This document shows positions 15,997 through 23,740 of a stretch of DNA of 64,000 nucleotides, piece by piece. Every line of letters starts with the position of its first letter. The stretch's first letter is position 1. The notes under the pieces are model-generated. The model searched no databases, was not told the DNA's origin, and saw nothing but the letters and a program-made list of their open reading frames with translations. The position numbers and the translations under genes are program-made. Origin of the DNA: Stenotrophomonas bentonitica (lineage in GTDB: Bacteria; Pseudomonadota; Gammaproteobacteria; Xanthomonadales; Xanthomonadaceae); the NCBI RefSeq assembly GCF_013185915.1, contig NZ_JAAZUH010000002.1, positions 806,001-870,000 on the forward strand, written 5' to 3'.

Positions 15997-16208
15997 CGGG
16001 GGACGTCGCCGAGATCCGCCTCCGAAAGCGGTACCGGTCTTACCTGAAGAAGCACGGCCGGTGCGCGGTCTGCTCCTTCCGCAGCCAAGGCGAGGCCGGC
16101 TTCCACTGCAAAGGGTGGTCCGACCGGGTGGCCACCTGCGACACCGACGGCAAGCTGCCGGCGTTTCGATTCGATGATCAAGTACTGGAGCAACTTCGCG
16201 ATGCGTAG
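15993..16208 (+). CDS. Small Cys-containing hypothetical protein
   Basis: 71 residues from the ATG at 15993. A CAVC pair followed by two further Cys (FHCKGW, VATCDTDGK) suggests a zinc-binding knuckle. The N-terminus is basic (RLRKRYRSYLKKHG). It overlaps the next gene by 8 bases. No family recognised; similar small zinc proteins occur in nin regions. Confidence 0.6.
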   Translation: MTGDVAEIRLRKRYRSYLKKHGRCAVCSFRSQGEAGFHCKGWSDRVATCDTDGKLPAFRFDDQVLEQLRDA

Positions 16209-16734
16209 CACTGACCCCCTGACCGAAGAACTCCGCCGCTGGGGCCATGCCCAGGTGAACCGCTTCGCCCTGAGCCGCGCCGACCGCAGCGTGCACGTGC
16301 TGGACAAGGTGCGGGACCACGCCCCGCTGACTCGGGAGCGGGCCGCACGCGACCTAGTCGCTCGTGACGGCGGAGAGCGCCGCCGTTTCATGGCCGCCCG
16401 CAGTGGGGTCGAAGGCATGGCCACGCTGCCGATGTGGGCGGTGGACCCGGTTCGGGCATCCAACGATGCCGACCATCCCCACGACAATCCGGAGATCGCC
16501 GTGGATACCGGCACCCCGGACGAGCTGCGTTGGGTGGACCGGGCGCTGGCGTCGATGGCGCGGCAATTCCCCCTTCGGGCACTGATCGTGCGTACCGAAT
16601 ATACGGTTTCGGCTAGCCAGACAGTGAAGTCGAGAATGGTGGCTGAGCAGTACGGTGGCCTACTGACACTGCGGCAATACCGCTACGAGCTGGCCAAGGC
16701 AACGGAGTGGTTTCGTGGTCGCTTAGCCGCCTAG
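16201..16734 (+). CDS. Candidate late regulator (Q-position protein)
   Basis: 177 residues from the ATG at 16201 (GGAG upstream; an in-frame ATG at 16174 lacks a ribosome site). The C-terminal ~65 residues (IVRTEYTVSASQTVKS, then LLTLRQYRYELAKATEWF) read like a DNA-binding helical region of the kind found in phage antiterminators and sigma-region-4-like proteins. It is the last large gene before the leader, tRNA and lysis genes, which is where lambda Q lies. The late-regulator role is inferred from position plus this weak pattern. Confidence 0.6.
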   Translation: MRSTDPLTEELRRWGHAQVNRFALSRADRSVHVLDKVRDHAPLTRERAARDLVARDGGERRRFMAARSGVEGMATLPMWAVDPVRASNDADHPHDNPEIAVDTGTPDELRWVDRALASMARQFPLRALIVRTEYTVSASQTVKSRMVAEQYGGLLTLRQYRYELAKATEWFRGRLAA

Positions 16735-16825
16735 CGCGGCCTTCGCTTGGCTCGCCGCACTGCAGCTTGAACTCGTCACTGCGCTGGTCGATTCTCATGG
16801 CTCCAACAACCGCAAGGAGCGATAG

Positions 16826-17038
16826 ATGTCCAGCACCCCAATGCCCGGTCAAGCGACCAGCGTCCTCGATCTCGGTTCCGAGAATTTGGCCCTTAAGGCT
16901 GGGCTTGAAGCTTTGATCATGACCCTCAACCCCGCACAGAAGCAGGAATTCCTTCAGAACCTTCGAGGCCGGTCGGTGCGAGGAAATCCGGCCTATATGA
17001 AGGTGATCGTGGATCTGGAGAGCATCACGGCGCGATGA
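16826..17038 (+). CDS. Small hypothetical protein
   Basis: 70 residues, with AAGGAGC about 9 bases before the ATG. It has a helical core (LALKAGLEALIMTLNPAQKQEF). A terminator-type hairpin follows 70 bases after its stop, so it closes the early/middle rightward transcript. Function unknown. Confidence 0.6.
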   Translation: MSSTPMPGQATSVLDLGSENLALKAGLEALIMTLNPAQKQEFLQNLRGRSVRGNPAYMKVIVDLESITAR

Positions 17039-17108
17039 ACCAGCTGCCCGGCTTGACAGTGACGTAAGCAATCTGCATGATTCTGCCACTGTCAAGAGTT
17101 GTACCTGA

Positions 17109-17135
17109 AGCCCCGGCCCTGCGCCGGGGCTTTTG
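17109..17135 (+). terminator. Terminator of the early/middle rightward operon
   Basis: GC-rich 9-bp stem AGCCCCGGC/GCCGGGGCT with a 5-base loop and a short T run (TTTT). It separates the replication genes from the lysis and late genes and would be the barrier that a Q-type antiterminator must overcome. Confidence 0.75.
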
Positions 17136-17356
17136 CGTTCTTGGCCCCAATACCGATTGACCACCGAGCGACCAGGCCTGAACACCTCGCCGCGGGGCGA
17201 CACGGGCCGGCACCAATACTCCAGGGCGGAGAGCGGCCGGGTCCATGACCCCGGCTATGGTGCCTATCCAGCGGTGGTGATCGGCTTTCTACGCCCGCAG
17301 CCCCCCGGACCAACCACGAACTGTCGAAGAGACCGGTCGAGGGGCGGGCACCCTAC
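17136..17356 (+). other. Structured non-coding leader before the tRNA and lysis genes
   Basis: No convincing ORF. Several strong hairpins are visible: TCGCC-GCGG-GGCGA (17187-17200) and a long arm GGCACCA/TGGTGCC (17209-17215 with 17258-17264) enclosing GCCGGG/CCCGGC. Its place after the candidate late regulator and terminator suggests the late promoter and antitermination leader, or a small phage RNA. No clear sigma-70 promoter could be singled out. Confidence 0.5.
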
Positions 17357-17431
17357 AGCAGCGTGGAGAAGCGGCATCTCACCGGGCCCATAACCCGGAG
17401 GTCACCCGTTCGAATCGGGCCGCTGCTACCA
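17357..17431 (+). tRNA. Phage tRNA-Met(CAT) with initiator-tRNA features
   Basis: 75 nt including encoded CCA. Perfect 7-bp acceptor stem (AGCAGCG/CGCTGCT), 4-bp D stem, 5-bp anticodon stem CCGGG/CCCGG and a TTCGAAT T loop. Loop CCCATAA gives anticodon CAT. Three G:C pairs in the lower anticodon stem (29-31 with 39-41), A11:U24 in the D stem and a weak A1:U72 end pair are hallmarks of bacterial initiator tRNA; elongator tRNAs lack the first two. Odd points: C33 instead of U33, a 7-nt D loop and an A49/C65 mismatch. Lies 15 bases before the endolysin start. Confidence 0.9.
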
Positions 17432-17446
17432 ACCGACGGAGACGCC

Positions 17447-18076
17447 ATGGTGAGCACCGAGACAGTCGCGGCCGCCATGGGCGCCGGCAGGTACGCCCAG
17501 GCGCTGGAAGAAGCATGCATCCGGTTCGGCATCGTGCCGGCGCTGGAAAAGGCTCACTTCCTGGCGCACATGGCAGTCGAGTCGCAGGGCTTTACCCGCG
17601 TCCGGGAGAATCTCGGCTACAGCGCGCAGCGCCTCCTCGAGGTCTTCCCTGGACGCAACGGCCTGAAGACGCTGGTACAGGCCCAGGCCATCGTCGCGCG
17701 CGGCCGTGACGGGATCGCCGAAGCGATCTACGGTGGCGCGTGGGGCGCGGCAAAACTGGGCAACACGCAGTCCGGTGACGGTGCACGCTTCCCGGGACGC
17801 AGCCTGATTCACCTGACGGGCCGCGCCAACGTCGCCGCCTACTCGCAAGCCATGTACGGCGATGATCGGGTGGTGCGGGATCCGACCATGCTGGAGCGGC
17901 TGCCCGACGCAGCGCTCGCTGCCGGCTGGTACTGGGTGTGGCGCGGCTGCGGTGAGCCGGCGCGGCGGGACGACCTGAAGGGCAGCACTCTCAAGGTGAA
18001 CGGAGGCCTCAATGGGCTGGCCGACCGAGCGATCAAGCTGGCCCAGGCCAAGAAGCTGTTCGGCATCAAGGAATGA
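17447..18076 (+). CDS. Endolysin, glycoside hydrolase family 19
   Basis: 209 residues from the ATG at 17447 (GGAG 5 bases upstream). AHFLAHMAVESQGFTRVRENLGYS, split here as catalytic Glu45 in HMAVES and Glu54 in RVRENL, is the two-Glu active-site pattern of GH19 endolysins, which cut peptidoglycan sugar bonds. GRSLIHLTGR and the WYW segment are also family-typical. No signal peptide, so a holin is needed for release; small membrane genes follow directly. Confidence 0.88.
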   Translation: MVSTETVAAAMGAGRYAQALEEACIRFGIVPALEKAHFLAHMAVESQGFTRVRENLGYSAQRLLEVFPGRNGLKTLVQAQAIVARGRDGIAEAIYGGAWGAAKLGNTQSGDGARFPGRSLIHLTGRANVAAYSQAMYGDDRVVRDPTMLERLPDAALAAGWYWVWRGCGEPARRDDLKGSTLKVNGGLNGLADRAIKLAQAKKLFGIKE

Positions 18077-18579
18077 CCGGGATGCCAGATCTGGACGACG
18101 CGACGCTGCTGCAGGCCGAGCAGGAGTCCCTCGGCGAAGCCGTGGTGCTGTTGAAGGAAGTGTGGGGCTGGACTCCGCGCCCCAGGCGGGACGCGCGCAA
18201 CGTGCTGCGGCTCGGCTTCGGGCGAGCAATCGAGCTCCGCACGCAGAGCGAGCGGGCAGCTACGCTGGAACTGACGGAAGACCTGATGCAGGCGCAGGAA
18301 GTGTTGCGCGGCAGGGTTTTCGAGCTGCTGGCCTTGCATCCGGAAATGCGGCGGTCTATGCCCTACATCATCGCGATCGCTGACATCATGGGCGCAGAGC
18401 TGGTCAGGGACAGCAACGAGCTGTGGGCCGCCGCGCGCATGGGTAATTGGCTGGAGTTCGGTGCGGTTATCCAGGACTTCCGCTGGGATCACTTCAGCAC
18501 CGCCACCGTGCGGGACAAGCGAGCTGTCAGCCGGCTGGTAATGCGGTTGGTGATGGGTGCCTCTGGGAGCGCGGTATGA
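18073..18579 (+). CDS. Hypothetical protein of the lysis cassette
   Basis: 168 residues coupled to the endolysin (ATGA) and to the next membrane gene (ATGA). Mostly helical and charged; the C-terminal region (ARMGNWLEFGAVIQDFRWDHF) is the most distinctive part. I see no membrane segment or known catalytic motif. Might assist lysis; not assigned. Confidence 0.6.
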   Translation: MTGMPDLDDATLLQAEQESLGEAVVLLKEVWGWTPRPRRDARNVLRLGFGRAIELRTQSERAATLELTEDLMQAQEVLRGRVFELLALHPEMRRSMPYIIAIADIMGAELVRDSNELWAAARMGNWLEFGAVIQDFRWDHFSTATVRDKRAVSRLVMRLVMGASGSAV

Positions 18580-18791
18580 CCTTCGCGACGCGCAACGTCG
18601 GCGCTGCCCGAGTCGGTATCGCCGTGCTGGTGCTGACCATGCTCGGGCTGGCCATGGCCGCCTTGGTTTCGGTCGCAATCCCGGCAGAGAACAAAGACGC
18701 CTTCAGCCAACTGGTTGGCGGCCTGAACAATGCCACTGGCATGGTCATTGGCTACTTCTTCGGCATGGCCCGCAGGGGCTCTGGAGCCTGA
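18576..18791 (+). CDS. Two-pass membrane protein, holin candidate
   Basis: 71 residues with two hydrophobic segments (~11-35, ARVGIAVLVLTMLGLAMAAL, and ~49-66), a short polar linker (PAENKDAF) and a basic C-terminus (MARRGSGA): the size and topology of class II/III holins. Lies between the endolysin and Rz/Rz1. A second small membrane protein at 19517 could be the holin instead, with this one as antiholin. Confidence 0.6.
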   Translation: MTFATRNVGAARVGIAVLVLTMLGLAMAALVSVAIPAENKDAFSQLVGGLNNATGMVIGYFFGMARRGSGA

Positions 18792-18792
18792 T

Positions 18793-19047
18793 ATGCGACA
18801 GCTCATCTACATCACCGAGCAGGAAGCGGCAGATGCCGGCATGACCCATGAAGGCCGCCTGTTCGGCGTCCCCGCTTGGCTGCGCGTGGACAGCGATGAA
18901 CAGGTCACGGGCACCCCGAAGGTGCCGGCTCTTCACCTGTGGTGCTGGGTAGCGGACCTGGCCATGGAGCTGAAGGCCTGCTTCTTCTACGTGGACGAGG
19001 TGGTCGAATCGCCGATCAGCATCGGCCGCCGGATCGAAGGCGCGTGA
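18793..19047 (+). CDS. Hypothetical protein in lysis cassette
   Basis: 84 residues (MRQLIYITEQEAADAGMTHE...), beginning one base after the preceding stop codon. Compact alpha/beta composition with no membrane segment. Its stop overlaps the GTG start of Rz (GTGA). No function recognised. Confidence 0.6.
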   Translation: MRQLIYITEQEAADAGMTHEGRLFGVPAWLRVDSDEQVTGTPKVPALHLWCWVADLAMELKACFFYVDEVVESPISIGRRIEGA

Positions 19048-19520
19048 ACCGCCTGATCGCGGCAGCTGCAGGCCTCGCCATCTGGACCGGTCTGGTGTTC
19101 TGGGCCGGCTCCACTTTCACCGAGCGGGGCGCCGACCTCAAGGCGTCCAAGAAGGAGACGGCCCAGGCAACCGCGGTAGTGGACCAGGTGAACCAGGCCC
19201 GCGCCACAGAGCAGAACCAGGCCGCGACCATGGCCGCCATCGGAGCGAAGCATGAAGAAGACCGGGCTGCGGCCGAGGCCGTCCCTGATGCTGTTGTGGC
19301 TGACCTGCGTGCTGACCGCCTCCGGCTGCGCGATGGGTGGGCAAGCTGTGAAACCCAGCGTCTGTCCGACGGTATCTCCAGCACCCGCGAACGTGATGAG
19401 GCAGCCCAGCGGCGAGCAGAGTTTGCGGGCCGAATTGTTCGAATCGGGCGAGACGCCGACGACCAGCTCCGCGCCTGCCAAGCCGTAGTCGCCGCAGACC
19501 GAGCCGAGGTGACACCGTGA
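19044..19520 (+). CDS. Rz-like inner-membrane spanin
   Basis: 158 residues from the GTG at 19044. One N-terminal membrane segment (~3-22, LIAAAAGLAIWTGLVFWAGS) followed by a long periplasmic coiled-coil rich in Ala, Gln and Glu, and the late motif VADLRADRLRLRDGW typical of Rz proteins. With the lipoprotein nested inside it, it would span the periplasm and fuse inner and outer membranes in the last step of lysis. Confidence 0.8.
   Translation: MNRLIAAAAGLAIWTGLVFWAGSTFTERGADLKASKKETAQATAVVDQVNQARATEQNQAATMAAIGAKHEEDRAAAEAVPDAVVADLRADRLRLRDGWASCETQRLSDGISSTRERDEAAQRRAEFAGRIVRIGRDADDQLRACQAVVAADRAEVTP
19252..19488 (+). CDS. Rz1-like outer-membrane spanin lipoprotein, nested in Rz
   Basis: 78 residues in another frame, wholly inside the Rz gene. 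The N-terminus has a basic start, a hydrophobic segment (MLLWLTCVL) and the lipobox LTASGC; the mature chain is Pro/Ser/Thr-rich as in Rz1. Complete nesting of Rz1 in Rz is the same arrangement as in lambda. Confidence 0.8.
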   Translation: MKKTGLRPRPSLMLLWLTCVLTASGCAMGGQAVKPSVCPTVSPAPANVMRQPSGEQSLRAELFESGETPTTSSAPAKP

Positions 19521-19696
19521 CCATCGGCTGGCCACAGATCATCGTCCTAGGGCTGATGTTCGTCAGCCTCGGTCTTGAGATCGGCCGGCACGGTACTGCC
19601 AAGGCCCGTGAGGTGGACAACCACAGCGCATGGGGCGAAGTGGTTGGATCCGTGGTGATGATTGGGCTGCTGTACTGGGGTGGCTTCTTCGGCTGA
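19517..19696 (+). CDS. Small two-pass membrane protein (second holin candidate)
   Basis: 59 residues from the GTG at 19517, overlapping the Rz stop (GTGA). Two hydrophobic segments (~7-20 and ~42-58, ending LLYWGGFFG) with a charged linker. Too short for a typical enzyme; either holin/antiholin or an assembly helper. It ends directly against a possible minus-strand peptide gene. Confidence 0.6.
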   Translation: MTIGWPQIIVLGLMFVSLGLEIGRHGTAKAREVDNHSAWGEVVGSVVMIGLLYWGGFFG

Positions 19697-19801
19697 TTAC
19701 CTCCTGCGCCGCCGGCGGTTGACTGCCTCGATCAACCAGGTGAGAGCGATCACAAGGCCCGTGGCCAAGTGGATGAAGTCGGGACTGATGCTGATGTGCA
19801 T
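19697..19801 (-). CDS. Possible 34-residue antisense membrane peptide
   Basis: ORF from the ATG at 19801 to a TAA at 19697, tail-to-tail and directly adjacent to the previous stop. The peptide (MHISISPDFIHLATGL...) has one hydrophobic helix (LATGLVIALTWLIEAV) and ends in six Arg. AGGAG lies about 11 bases upstream, which is long. The composition resembles type I toxin or holin-inhibitor peptides, but expression is uncertain. Confidence 0.3.
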   Translation of the reverse strand: MHISISPDFIHLATGLVIALTWLIEAVNRRRRRR

Positions 19802-19983
19802 TGGTGAAGCGTCTCCTGTGGGTGGTCTGTATCAGGTGCGTTCCGAATTACCTGCGTCGCTTCGGGGACGGACGTTCCCCCCCCTCCAGACCCCGGTGTT
19901 CAGCGCGGCTTAGCGGCCGGGTTGCTGCGAATCCTGACCTCCCATCGAGCACCGTTCCACTTGCAGGATTTCCGTCCGTAACC

Positions 19984-20466
19984 ATGGCCAAGAAGACCTC
20001 AGTCCGCGCGGCCCCGCTGACGGCCAAGCAGCAGCGGTTCGTGCAGGAATACTTGAAGGACCAGAACGGCACCCAAGCCGCCATCCGCAGCGGGTATAGC
20101 GAGAAAACGGCGAAGCAGCAGGGCTCCAGGCTCCTCACCGAGCCACGGATCCAGGCGGCGGTGCGCGTCGGCCAGCAGAAGATGGCCAAGAAGGCCGAGG
20201 TCACGGTGGATAGCCTGATGGCCGAGCTGGAGCAGGCCCGGAAGCTGGCGCTGAAGGAAAAGCAGGCCAGCGCGGCGGTCACCGCCACTATGGGCAAGGG
20301 AAAGCTGGCCGGCCTGCTTGTGGAGAAGCGCCAGCACTCAGGCGCCGTGGGCACCTACAACCTGAAGGACCTCTCGGATAATGACCTCGACCGCCTTGAA
20401 AAGATCCTCGGTCCGCTTGCCGACTTTGGCGGAGATCCGGGCGGAGCGGACGAGGAGGGCAGCTGA
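19984..20466 (+). CDS. Terminase small subunit
   Basis: 160 residues. The N-terminal domain LTAKQQRFVQEYLKDQNGTQ and AIRSGYSEKTAKQQGSRLL match the terminase_2 family DNA-recognition HTH; the rest is a helical oligomerisation region. It chooses and marks the packaging site for the large subunit, whose gene overlaps it by 86 bases. The in-frame region upstream of ATG 19984 has unnatural composition and is left out. Confidence 0.85.
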   Translation: MAKKTSVRAAPLTAKQQRFVQEYLKDQNGTQAAIRSGYSEKTAKQQGSRLLTEPRIQAAVRVGQQKMAKKAEVTVDSLMAELEQARKLALKEKQASAAVTATMGKGKLAGLLVEKRQHSGAVGTYNLKDLSDNDLDRLEKILGPLADFGGDPGGADEEGS

Positions 20467-21949
20467 GCGCGAGAGGGAGCGAATCGCGGAAGACGTAGAG
20501 GGCATCCGGGCGCGGTCGCAGACGTTGGAAGGCTTCATCCTCGAGCATTGGCACATCCTAGAGCCGGCCAGGCCGCTGAAGTTTGGCTGGGCACTGCGCG
20601 CGATGTGCCGGCATCTGGAAGCGGTCACCGAGGGGCACATCCAGTTCCTGTTGATGACCGTGCCGCCGGGCATGATGAAGTCGCTGCTGCTGGTGTTCTG
20701 GACGGCGTGGGAATGGGGCCCGGTTGGCCGCCCTGACCTACAGATGCTCGCCACCTCCTACAGCCAGCCCAACGTGTTGCGCGACAACCTGAAGCTGCGG
20801 CGCCTGGTCGAGAGCGACCAGTACCAGGCCGCGTGGCCAATGAAGCTTCGCGGGGACCAGAACGCGAAGGGCAAATTTGAGAACACCGGGAACGGCTTCA
20901 GTGAGGCCAGGCCCTTCAGCTCAATGACCGGCGGCCGCGGCGACCGGGTGAAAGTGGATGACCCGCACTCGACGGAGACAGCCGAGAGCGACGCAGAACG
21001 CAAGACAGCGGTCAGGATCTTCCGGGAGGGCATCACCGACCGCCTCAATGACATCACCTCGTCGGCGATGGTGATCATCATGCAGCGCCTGCACCAGCAG
21101 GACGTTGCAGCGGTGGCGCTGGAGCTGGACTTGGGGTTCGTCCACCTGAATCTGCCGATGGAGTTCGAGGCAGAGCGGGTCGACAAGGACGGAAAGAAGA
21201 CGGGCGGTCCCTGCCGCACCTACGTGAACGGAGAGCTCTTCTTCGAAGACCCGCGCACGGAGGACGGCGAGCTTCTGTTTCCGGAGCGTTTCCCGCGCGC
21301 CGACGTCGACAGGCTCAAGCGTGCGAAGGGCAGCTACGCATACGCCGGCCAGTACCAGCAGCGGCCCACGCCGCGCGACGGCGGCCGGTTCAAGCGGGAA
21401 TGGTTCGAGGTGGTAGAGGCGGCACCGGCGATCGCGTCGGCGCGAAAGGTTCGGCGATGGGACTTCGCCGCCACCGACCCGAAGGAGAAGAGCAGCAGCG
21501 ATCCTGACTCCACCGTAGGCCTGTTGCTCGGAGAGACCGGGGGTACCTATTACGTCCTCGATGTGGTCCGCGACCAGGTGTCCCCTGCAGGTGTGGAGCG
21601 GATGCTGAAAAACACGGCGCTGCAGGACGGGAAGGGCATCAAGGTCCGGATACCGCAGGACCCCGGCGCCGCCGGCAAGAGCAATGCAGCTCACCAAGTG
21701 AAGCTGCTGGCCGGCTGGGACGTCAAGGCGGTGCTGGAATCCGGATCCAAGGAGGTTCGGGCAACACCAGTCGAGGCTCAAGCCGAGGCCGGGAACATCA
21801 AGCTGGTGAACGGTCTGTGGGTAGCAACCTTCCTGGACGAGATCGCCGAATTCCCCAACGCCAAGCACGACGATCAGGTCGACGCACTGTCCGGCGCCTT
21901 CGCTGAGCTGGCTACGGGCAGCACCTACAATCTCGGGAACGCACTCTGA
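20381..21949 (+). CDS. Terminase large subunit
   Basis: 522 residues. The ATPase part has a Walker-A-like VPPGMMKS (94-101) and a downstream acidic Walker B region (RVKVDDPHS). The C-terminal RNase H-type nuclease has metal-site Asp residues in RRWDFAATD (~400) and AKHDDQVDA (~500). It powers DNA into the prohead and cuts it. Overlaps the small subunit by 86 bases and the portal ATG by one base. Confidence 0.92.
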   Translation: MTSTALKRSSVRLPTLAEIRAERTRRAAERERERIAEDVEGIRARSQTLEGFILEHWHILEPARPLKFGWALRAMCRHLEAVTEGHIQFLLMTVPPGMMKSLLLVFWTAWEWGPVGRPDLQMLATSYSQPNVLRDNLKLRRLVESDQYQAAWPMKLRGDQNAKGKFENTGNGFSEARPFSSMTGGRGDRVKVDDPHSTETAESDAERKTAVRIFREGITDRLNDITSSAMVIIMQRLHQQDVAAVALELDLGFVHLNLPMEFEAERVDKDGKKTGGPCRTYVNGELFFEDPRTEDGELLFPERFPRADVDRLKRAKGSYAYAGQYQQRPTPRDGGRFKREWFEVVEAAPAIASARKVRRWDFAATDPKEKSSSDPDSTVGLLLGETGGTYYVLDVVRDQVSPAGVERMLKNTALQDGKGIKVRIPQDPGAAGKSNAAHQVKLLAGWDVKAVLESGSKEVRATPVEAQAEAGNIKLVNGLWVATFLDEIAEFPNAKHDDQVDALSGAFAELATGSTYNLGNAL

Positions 21950-23736
21950 TGGGCAAAATCGCACAGATCAGGGACGGCCTCGTCAACCTGGTTTCCAACC
22001 TGGGCACGCCTCGCGACAAGGCGGCGTCGAGCTTCTACGGCATTCCGATGCTCACCGAGCAGGACGCGGAGAACGCCTATCGCGGCACTTGGCTGGCCCG
22101 GAAGGTGATCGACATTCCGGCTCTGGACAGCTGCCGGAAGTGGCGCAGCTGGAGCGCCGACCAGAAACAGATCACCGCGATGGAGGCGGAGGAGAAGCGC
22201 CTGGGGCTGCAACAAAAGCTGCTGCTGGCGATGATCCGCGCTCGCCTCACCGGGGGCGCCGCGCTCTACATCGGTACCGGCCATGCCGATCCGATGCAGC
22301 CCCTGAAGCCGGAGGCCCTGGGCAAGGGCGGCATCCGCCACATTAATGTGCTGTCCAAGCGCGTGCTGCAGGCTGGCGAGCTGGACCGCGACCCGGAATC
22401 GCCGGGGTATGGCCAGCCGGCCTACTACACGCTCAGCTCCGGCACTGCTGGCCAGTTGAAGATCCACCCGTCACGCCTGGTGCTCCTGCACGGCGCGGTC
22501 CGGCCGGACCCGGAAATGAACGCAGGGGATGGTTGGGGCGACTCGGTGTTGCTGGCGATCAGCAAGGCCATCAAGGACGCCGACGCCACGGCCGGCAACA
22601 TCGCTTCTCTGGTGTTCGAGGCGAAGGTCGATGTGATCAAGATCCCGAATTTCATGTCGCAGTTGGCCGAACCGGGCTATGAGGCAAAGGTCCTCAACCG
22701 GCTGCAATTGGCCGCGATTGGCAAGGGGATCAACGGCACCCTGGTGATGGACGCCGAGGAAGAATACGAGCAGAAGCAGCTCCAGTTCGGCGGCCTCACC
22801 GATGTGCTGATGGCCTTCCTGCAACTTTCCTCGGGCGCGTCCGATATCCCGATGACGCGCCTGCTGGGTCAGTCGCCGGCGGGGCTGAATTCCACGGGCG
22901 AGGGCGACCTGCGGAACTACTACGACCGGATCAGTTCCGGGCAGGAACTGGTGTTGACGCCAGCGCTCCAGGTGCTGGACGAATGCCTGATTCGCTCGGC
23001 GCTGGGCAGCCGGCCGCCCGAGGTGTTCTACAACTGGCGCAGCCTGTGGCAGACGACTGACACCGAGCGCGCGGCCATCGGCAAGACCACGGCCGATACC
23101 ATCAAGACCATCGCCGAAACGAGGCTTCTGCCGGATGAGGTCATGTCCACCGTTGCGGTGAACATGCTCACCGAGGCTGGCGTCGCGCCTGGCCTGGAAG
23201 CGGAGATGCTGGACTGGACACAGGCAAATCCGGCCGGCGTTGAATCGGGAGGAGATGACCCGGAGGAGGGCGGCTCGCCACGCGTGGTGGTGGATGCCGA
23301 GCCCCGTTCGCTCTACGTGCACCGGAAGGTGGTGAACACGCGCGACATCGAGGCTTGGGCGAGGGAACAGGGCCTCACCGACCTGCGGGACGACCTGCAT
23401 GTGACGGTGGCCTACTCGCGGCAGGCATTCGACTGGATCAAGGCTGGCAACGCCAACGACTGGGGAACTGACGGTTCCGACCAGTTGGTGATCCCGGAAG
23501 GTGGCCCACGCGCCGTGGAGCCGCTTGGTGGGATGTCGGCGGTGCTGTTGTTTGCGTCGTCGCAGTTGTGCTGGCGCCACGAAAGCATCATCCGCGCGGG
23601 CGGCTCGCACGACTACCCGGAGTTCACCCCGCACATCAGCCTTACCAAGGCGCCCATCGACCTTTCGAAGGTCGAGCCGTACCGAGGCCGTATCGTGCTC
23701 GGCCCGGAATTCTTCGAAGAACTCCGAGAGGACTGA
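21949..23736 (+). CDS. Portal protein (DUF1073 type) with C-terminal Acb1-like 2H phosphoesterase domain
   Basis: 595 residues. Residues ~1-430 match the DUF1073-type portal: the dodecameric ring through which DNA enters the head (early STFLWLAR-like segment GTWLARKVIDIPA; late LGQSPAGLNSTGEGD). Residues ~455-595 form a separate domain with two HxT/S motifs, DLHVTVAY (H484, T486) and PHISLTK (H562, S564), the 2H phosphoesterase signature of the Acb1 family. Acb1 of T4-like phages degrades the cyclic nucleotides of CBASS defence. The family relation of DUF1073 portals to Acb1 is known; whether this copy degrades signals or serves in the capsid is not shown. Confidence 0.85.
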   Translation: MGKIAQIRDGLVNLVSNLGTPRDKAASSFYGIPMLTEQDAENAYRGTWLARKVIDIPALDSCRKWRSWSADQKQITAMEAEEKRLGLQQKLLLAMIRARLTGGAALYIGTGHADPMQPLKPEALGKGGIRHINVLSKRVLQAGELDRDPESPGYGQPAYYTLSSGTAGQLKIHPSRLVLLHGAVRPDPEMNAGDGWGDSVLLAISKAIKDADATAGNIASLVFEAKVDVIKIPNFMSQLAEPGYEAKVLNRLQLAAIGKGINGTLVMDAEEEYEQKQLQFGGLTDVLMAFLQLSSGASDIPMTRLLGQSPAGLNSTGEGDLRNYYDRISSGQELVLTPALQVLDECLIRSALGSRPPEVFYNWRSLWQTTDTERAAIGKTTADTIKTIAETRLLPDEVMSTVAVNMLTEAGVAPGLEAEMLDWTQANPAGVESGGDDPEEGGSPRVVVDAEPRSLYVHRKVVNTRDIEAWAREQGLTDLRDDLHVTVAYSRQAFDWIKAGNANDWGTDGSDQLVIPEGGPRAVEPLGGMSAVLLFASSQLCWRHESIIRAGGSHDYPEFTPHISLTKAPIDLSKVEPYRGRIVLGPEFFEELRED

Positions 23737-23740
23737 CCTC

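Noticed and set aside
17209..17264. Possible second tRNA with a CAT-containing loop (stem GCCGGG/CCCGGC)
   Set aside because: The loop has 8 bases, and no T arm (TTCRA) or acceptor end with CCA can be placed.
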